From assembly GCA_900550615.1 (NCBI GenBank), contig URSX01000028.1:1-18334 (forward strand): DNA of 18,334 bases, in the 5' to 3' direction. Position 1 is the first letter of the stretch, and each line of letters opens with the position of its first letter. Of the stretch, positions 14,972 through 18,334 are shown one piece after another. Made by a program: the position numbers and the translations under genes. A model generated the notes under the pieces. That model worked only from the letters and a program-made list of their open reading frames with translations. It ran no database searches and was not told the DNA's origin. This DNA comes from an uncultured Eubacteriales bacterium. GTDB lineage: Bacteria; Bacillota; Clostridia; Oscillospirales; Oscillospiraceae.

Positions 14972-15523
14972 TCAGACAGCCACCACTAAGTCCTCCAGAG
15001 AAGCTCCGGAGCTCAGATGGCGACAGTAGTCTGCCGTGCAGGATTTGAAGGCATGGAACATCCGACGGGCCTTGGCCACGTCGCCGTATACCTTCCACAG
15101 GCCGGAATATTTGCAGCTTCTGGCGCTGTTGGCGATGAAGCCGGCTACATCTTCCGGCGGGTAGCTGAGAAACAGTCCCACCTCATGGGGAAACTCCGCC
15201 TGCCGCCGCAGCCGCTGCACCAAACGGGTCACGCACATGGTGCTGGTGCCGCAGGGATACCCGGCATTGGCCAGAACCTGCCGGGCCAGATCGTTCTCCA
15301 GATCCCGCCGCAGATGGTCGGGACGGTAGAGATACAGCAGAGCGCTGCCGTTTTCGCAGCGGACCGGGAGCATACACAGACCCTTGGGTACCAGTATCCG
15401 GTTCATCCGGCGGATCTCATCCATAAGCTGTGCGCGGGAGTCATAGCGGCAGGGAAAAAGGCTGCCGGTTTTGATGCCGGCCAAGGTGGGCGCACACTGG
15501 CGGACGACCAATTCATCAGACAT
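14972..15523 (-). CDS. DUF3793 family protein
   Basis: From ATG 15523 the protein has 183 residues; AAAGGAG lies eight bases upstream, which favours this over an ATG at 15541 that overlaps the ribosome binding site. The C-terminal block SCKYSGLWKVYGD, then a helix with FKSCTADYC, is the hallmark I associate with DUF3793, together with the early CAPTLAGIKTGSLF and the middle FLSYPPEDVAGFI. Eight Cys are spread through the chain, several in conserved places. The biochemical function is unknown. Members occur near iron-uptake genes in Clostridia, consistent with the Cys-rich peptide that follows. It is first in the two-gene operon read from the promoter at 15614-15642. Confidence 0.85.
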   Translation of the reverse strand: MSDELVVRQCAPTLAGIKTGSLFPCRYDSRAQLMDEIRRMNRILVPKGLCMLPVRCENGSALLYLYRPDHLRRDLENDLARQVLANAGYPCGTSTMCVTRLVQRLRRQAEFPHEVGLFLSYPPEDVAGFIANSARSCKYSGLWKVYGDVAKARRMFHAFKSCTADYCRHLSSGASLEDLVVAV

Positions 15524-15590
15524 GGGATCGTCTCCTTTCACGGAACAGGATGCGCCGATTTGCCGACCGTATACCCGGAAATCTCAGGTG

Positions 15591-15606
15591 GTTAGTTTTC
15601 TCTAAC
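15591..15606. promoter_or_regulatory. Candidate operator (GTTAG-N6-CTAAC) downstream of the DUF3793 promoter
   Basis: GTTAG, six bases, CTAAC forms an inverted repeat covering the predicted transcription start of the DUF3793 operon; another half-site (CTAAC on the plus strand) is at 15626-15630 inside the promoter spacer. The half-sites recall the TTAG/CTAA arms of DtxR/IdeR-type metal-regulator sites. The regulator is not identified. Confidence 0.45.
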
Positions 15607-15613
15607 TGATTGG

Positions 15614-15642
15614 AGTTTAACACATCTAACTGCCGCTGTCAA
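15614..15642 (-). promoter_or_regulatory. Sigma-A promoter of the DUF3793/Cys-rich operon
   Basis: On the minus strand: TTGACA (15637-15642), a 17-base spacer and TAAACT (15614-15619). Transcription would start near 15607, about 85 bases before the DUF3793 ATG. Confidence 0.78.
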
Positions 15643-15772
15643 CAGTTTTTTGAAAAATTTTTAAAGTTGCACAGAGGGGGGCAACCGGGTGGGCAACGAC
15701 GACGAAAGGGGCGGGGGAATTGAGGGCTCAAACAGGCGGCGAGCATATAAAATGAGGAAAGGAATGAGAGAG

Positions 15773-17113
15773 ATGGAACTGACGGTCAAGGTAAGGAAAA
15801 AGGTGGCCCAGGGGTGTGGACGGCGGATCGTATGCGCCAACAGCGACTATACGGTCCGGTTTGACCTGGACGAGGAATGGTCGGGCTATGCGGCCAAAAC
15901 CATGCGGGTGGACTATGGCAACGGGACATATACGGACGTGGTGTTCACCGGCGAGACGGCGGCGCTGCCGGTGATCCGGGGGAGAAGGATGATCCGCATC
16001 GGCCTGTATGCCGGAAACATTCACACCACCACCCCTGCCGCATACGAATGCGAGGAGAGCATCTCCGACGCGGGCGGCATTCCGGCGGCACCGGAGGCGG
16101 ATGTGTACGCGCAGCTGACGGAGCTGCTGGAGAGTGGAAAAATCAAGGGCGAGAAGGGAGATACTGGTGCACGGGGGCCCCAGGGCGAGAAAGGTGACAC
16201 CGGAGCTGCCGGCCCCAAGGGCGACCCCGGCGAACAGGGGCCCCAGGGAGAAAAGGGCGACACCGGAGCTGCTGGGCCGCAAGGTGCCACCGGCCCTCGC
16301 GGCCCCCAGGGGGAGACTGGCGCAGCCTTCACCTACGACATGTTCACAGCGGCACAGCTGGCCGCGCTGAAGGGCGAGAAGGGTGACAAAGGAGCTACTG
16401 GCCCCAAAGGCGACCCCGGCGAACAGGGGCCGCAGGGAGAAAAAGGCAACACCGGAGTCGCCGGGCCGCAGGGTGCCACCGGCCCTCGCGGCCCCCAGGG
16501 AGAGACTGGCGCAGCCTTCACCTACGACATGTTCACGGCGGCGCAGCTGGCGGCGCTGAAGGGCGAGAAGGGCGCTACGGGAGCTACAGGCCCAAAAGGA
16601 GACCCCGGAGAGCAGGGGCCGCAAGGGGAAAAAGGTGACACCGGAGCTACCGGCCCGCAAGGCGAGAAGGGCGCTACGGGAGCTACAGGCCCACAAGGCG
16701 AGAAGGGTGCCACCGGCCCGCAAGGCCCGCAGGGAGAGAAGGGCGATACCGGAGCCACCGGCCCTCGGGGGCCCAAGGGCGACCCGGGGACTGTCACCGT
16801 GACCACCCTGACCGTCACCGCCTCCGGCTCCTCTATGAAAAACGTAACCGGTGCGGCCAAGTATTTCCCGGCCCTGGGCATGGGGATCCTCCGAGTATAC
16901 GGCCTGACCAATGCAGCACTGACGGCGGGGACGGCCTACGACGTGGGGAAAATCTCCGGCAATTTCCCCGGGGCGGTAAACGCTCTGAATGTGTACTGCG
17001 GGAAGCAGGTGGCCGCGCGGATCAACAGCTCCGGCATGGTGCAGATCCGGCCTCAGGTGGCCGTTGCCGCCGGCTATGACGTTTACATAGCGGGCGTATG
17101 GACATCCAACTGA
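15773..17113 (+). CDS. Collagen-like phage tail-fibre/baseplate protein
   Basis: This 446-residue protein is probably a trimeric fibre of phage origin. Residues 1 to about 105 form a beta-rich N-terminal domain (DYTVRFDLDEEWSGYAAKT, VVFTG, IRIGLYAGN) of the kind found at the N-terminus of siphophage baseplate/tail proteins in Firmicutes. A short helix (VYAQLTELLESG) is followed by Gly-X-Y triplets at about 126-339, rich in GEKGDTG and GPQG, broken twice by the same FTYDMFTAAQLAALK segment. A C-terminal domain (340-446) with TVTVTTLTV and YFPALGMGILRVYG may be the receptor-binding or trimerisation tip. The ATG at 15773 follows AGGAAAGGA by nine bases; a GTG at 15689 with a G-rich upstream site would add 28 basic residues and is less likely. 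It leads a cassette of four phage-like genes. Confidence 0.82.
   Translation: MELTVKVRKKVAQGCGRRIVCANSDYTVRFDLDEEWSGYAAKTMRVDYGNGTYTDVVFTGETAALPVIRGRRMIRIGLYAGNIHTTTPAAYECEESISDAGGIPAAPEADVYAQLTELLESGKIKGEKGDTGARGPQGEKGDTGAAGPKGDPGEQGPQGEKGDTGAAGPQGATGPRGPQGETGAAFTYDMFTAAQLAALKGEKGDKGATGPKGDPGEQGPQGEKGNTGVAGPQGATGPRGPQGETGAAFTYDMFTAAQLAALKGEKGATGATGPKGDPGEQGPQGEKGDTGATGPQGEKGATGATGPQGEKGATGPQGPQGEKGDTGATGPRGPKGDPGTVTVTTLTVTASGSSMKNVTGAAKYFPALGMGILRVYGLTNAALTAGTAYDVGKISGNFPGAVNALNVYCGKQVAARINSSGMVQIRPQVAVAAGYDVYIAGVWTSN
16193..16570 (+). repeat. Two 189-bp tandem repeats in the collagen-like gene
   Basis: Copies at 16193-16381 and 16382-16570 are nearly identical and encode 63 residues each: a Gly-X-Y run followed by FTYDMFTAAQLAALKGEKG. 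Differences are mostly silent or conservative (for example GNTGVAG for GDTGAAG). The length is a multiple of three and of the Gly-X-Y period, so copy-number change keeps the frame. Confidence 0.9.
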
Positions 17114-17131
17114 TAAAAAGGAGGATGGACA

Positions 17132-17389
17132 ATGACAGAGACAATCATAGTGGCGCTTATTACCGGGGGACTGTCACTGTTGGGGGTGGTCATCACCAGC
17201 AGGCAGACCACAAAGGACGTGGAGGCCAAGCTGGAGCGGCAGCAGGCCGTTACCGACACCAAGCTGGAGGAGCTGACCCGGGAGGTACGGGAGCACAACA
17301 ATTTCGCCCGGCGTGTGCCGGTGCTGGAGGAGCAGATCAAGGTCATCAATCACCGGATCGCGGATCTGGAGCACCCGGGCAATTCATAA
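17132..17389 (+). CDS. Phage-type membrane-anchored coiled-coil protein
   Basis: This 85-residue protein has an N-terminal transmembrane helix (TIIVALITGGLSLLGVVIT, about 4-22) followed by a charged heptad-like helix (DVEAKLERQQAVTDTKLEEL and VPVLEEQIKVINHRIADLE). Such proteins commonly sit between the tail fibre and holin genes of Firmicute siphophages, and may assist the holin or endolysin (XhlA-like in layout, not shown to be homologous). AAGGAGG is seven bases before the ATG, 18 bases after the fibre gene. Function is unknown. Confidence 0.78.
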   Translation: MTETIIVALITGGLSLLGVVITSRQTTKDVEAKLERQQAVTDTKLEELTREVREHNNFARRVPVLEEQIKVINHRIADLEHPGNS

Positions 17390-17434
17390 AATATATTGGA
17401 ATGTGCCCGAATGGGGCACAGAAAGGAGCAAGGC

Positions 17435-17650
17435 ATGAAAATCCCTGATAAACTGTACGACATTCTCAAGTGGGTGGTCATTATCGTGCTGCCCGCCATT
17501 GCCACGCTGTACGCGGCCCTGTCTGCCGTGTGGGCCTGGCCCTACTCGGAGGAGATCGTCACCACCATCACCGCCGTGGATACCTTCCTGGGCGCTGTGC
17601 TGTGTATCTCCACGGCTGCTTATCACAAGGAGGGCAGCGGCAATGGCTAA
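17435..17650 (+). CDS. Phage holin (Dp-1-type)
   Basis: This 71-residue membrane protein is expected to form the lesion through which the endolysin passes. It has two hydrophobic helices (WVVIIVLPAIATLYAALSAVW, about 12-33, and a second at about 45-63 containing TFLGAVLCISTAAY) joined by a short turn with PYSEEIVTTITA, a layout and sequence style I recognise from the Dp-1 holin family (PDKLYDILKW start). The start at 17435 has AAAGGAG six bases upstream; a frame from 17396 would add 13 residues and include that site. It overlaps the amidase gene by eight bases. Confidence 0.85.
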   Translation: MKIPDKLYDILKWVVIIVLPAIATLYAALSAVWAWPYSEEIVTTITAVDTFLGAVLCISTAAYHKEGSGNG

Positions 17651-18317
17651 AGTATATCTGTCTCCCAGCGACCAGACCAATAACACCTACGCATATGGCG
17701 GTACCGCGGAGTCCGTCCAGTGCGGCAAAATCGCCGAAGCCTGCCGTAAGGCATTGGAGCGCTGCGGCGTATCCGTCAAGGTTGGACACATGATCTCCAT
17801 GCAGCAGAAGTGCAGCGAATCCAACGCCTTCGGCGCAGACCTCCATGTGCCCATCCACACCAACGCCTTTAACGGAAAGGTGCGCGGCACACGGATGTTC
17901 TGCTACGACACTAAGGGGAAGGGTATGGCGGCGTGCAAGGCAATTTTTGCAGAGCTGGCGCCCCTTACCCCCGGCGAGAGCGAAAATATCAAGGCTGACC
18001 CCTCCCTGTATGAGGTGCGCGTACCGGCGGCGCCCACGGCCTACACGGAATGCGAATTCCACGATAGCGTAGAGGGCGCCAAGTGGATTGTGGAGAACAC
18101 GGACAAGATCGGCGAGGCCATCGCCAAGGGTATCTGCAAATACCTGGGGGTGGCATTTCAGGAAAAAACGCAGTCCAAACCTGCGGCTGATACGAAGACC
18201 GGCGGAAAGCTCTACCGGGTGCAGGTAGGGGTGTTCAAGGAACGGCAGAACGCGGAAAAAATGCTCACCCGCCTAAAAAGTGCGGGCTTTGAGGGATATA
18301 TCCGGGAGGAGAATTAA
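17643..18317 (+). CDS. Phage-type N-acetylmuramoyl-L-alanine amidase (endolysin) with SPOR-like tail
   Basis: This 224-residue endolysin cuts the bond between N-acetylmuramic acid and L-alanine in peptidoglycan. The Amidase_3-type catalytic domain spans about 1-175: KVYLSPSDQTNN at the first strand, TAESVQC (Glu23), ADLHVPIHTNA (His68, His72) and the GTRMFCY strand, and AYTECEFHD with the late Glu. The first zinc-ligand His of classic Amidase_3 enzymes is replaced by SPSDQ, as I recall for this phage subgroup. A Lys/Thr linker precedes a 37-residue SPOR-like segment (LYRVQVGVFKERQNAEKML, then GFEGYI), about half the usual SPOR length, likely for wall binding. No signal peptide is present, fitting holin-dependent release. 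AAGGAGG lies nine bases before the ATG. Confidence 0.88.
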   Translation: MAKVYLSPSDQTNNTYAYGGTAESVQCGKIAEACRKALERCGVSVKVGHMISMQQKCSESNAFGADLHVPIHTNAFNGKVRGTRMFCYDTKGKGMAACKAIFAELAPLTPGESENIKADPSLYEVRVPAAPTAYTECEFHDSVEGAKWIVENTDKIGEAIAKGICKYLGVAFQEKTQSKPAADTKTGGKLYRVQVGVFKERQNAEKMLTRLKSAGFEGYIREEN

Positions 18318-18318
18318 T

Positions 18319-18325
18319 AAAGGAG
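18319..18325 (+). promoter_or_regulatory. Ribosome binding site of a gene beyond the window
   Basis: AAAGGAGG occurs right after the amidase stop and the window ends nine bases later, so a further plus-strand gene of the same unit probably starts just outside the right edge. Confidence 0.5.
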
Positions 18326-18334
18326 GCCCGCCAG

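Noticed and set aside
15720..15752. TTGAGG ... TATAAA as a promoter of the phage cassette
   Set aside because: Spacer of 20 bases is too long and the -10 match is followed at once by the ribosome binding site; no reliable promoter could be placed for the fibre gene.
16148..16790. Repetitive DNA resembling a repeat array (CRISPR-like)
   Set aside because: Repeats are in frame, encode Gly-X-Y triplets and have no unique spacers of constant length.

Overview
The window looks like chromosomal DNA of a GC-rich gut Firmicute, most likely a Clostridia/Oscillospiraceae-type anaerobe. This is inferred from strong AGGAGG-type ribosome binding sites, ATGA gene overlaps, a CIRCE heat-shock operator, an arginine-box-like site, a FeoB-associated Cys-rich protein beside a DUF3793 protein, and the style of the phage-derived genes. 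No rRNA, tRNA, insertion sequence or CRISPR array was seen.

Region A (1-8194) is the most unusual part. After the last codons of an unidentified upstream gene comes a tight, co-directional five-gene block: a SipW-like Ser/His signal peptidase; a membrane-anchored AAA+ ATPase of the McrB/AAA_5 type; an 858-aa DUF2357/McrC-like partner with a duplicated flanking domain and no visible nuclease motif; a second SipW-like signal peptidase; and a membrane sensor with a degenerate GGDEF and an intact-looking EAL phosphodiesterase domain. The last three genes overlap by 4 bases (ATGA). The block ends at a bidirectional terminator shared with the next operon. The combination suggests an envelope or secretion-linked machine tied to c-di-GMP turnover, built around a repurposed McrBC-like pair. 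That function is inference.

Region B (8211-10762, minus strand) is a complete polar amino-acid ABC importer: lipoprotein receptor, permease, ATPase. It has a near-consensus sigma-A promoter, a structured leader, a stem-loop after the receptor gene and an arginine-box-like sequence upstream. Region C (10909-12025, minus) is a secreted NlpC/P60 cell-wall hydrolase with an SH3-like domain. Region D (12142-14102, plus) is a three-gene unit from its own strong promoter: a metallo-beta-lactamase-fold hydrolase, a GNAT acetyltransferase and a nucleoside deaminase.

Region E (14120-14706, minus) is a small heat-shock protein with a CIRCE element upstream. Region F (14731-15642, minus) is a DUF3793 protein plus a FeoB-associated Cys-rich membrane peptide, with a consensus-like promoter and GTTAG/CTAAC half-sites that could be a metal-regulator operator.

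Region G (15773-18334, plus) is a phage-derived cassette: a collagen-like tail-fibre protein with a 189-bp tandem repeat, a membrane-anchored coiled-coil protein, a Dp-1-type holin and an amidase endolysin with a SPOR-like tail. A ribosome binding site at the right edge points to another gene just outside the window. No capsid, portal or integrase gene is visible here, so whether this is a prophage edge or an orphan lysis module cannot be decided from the window.
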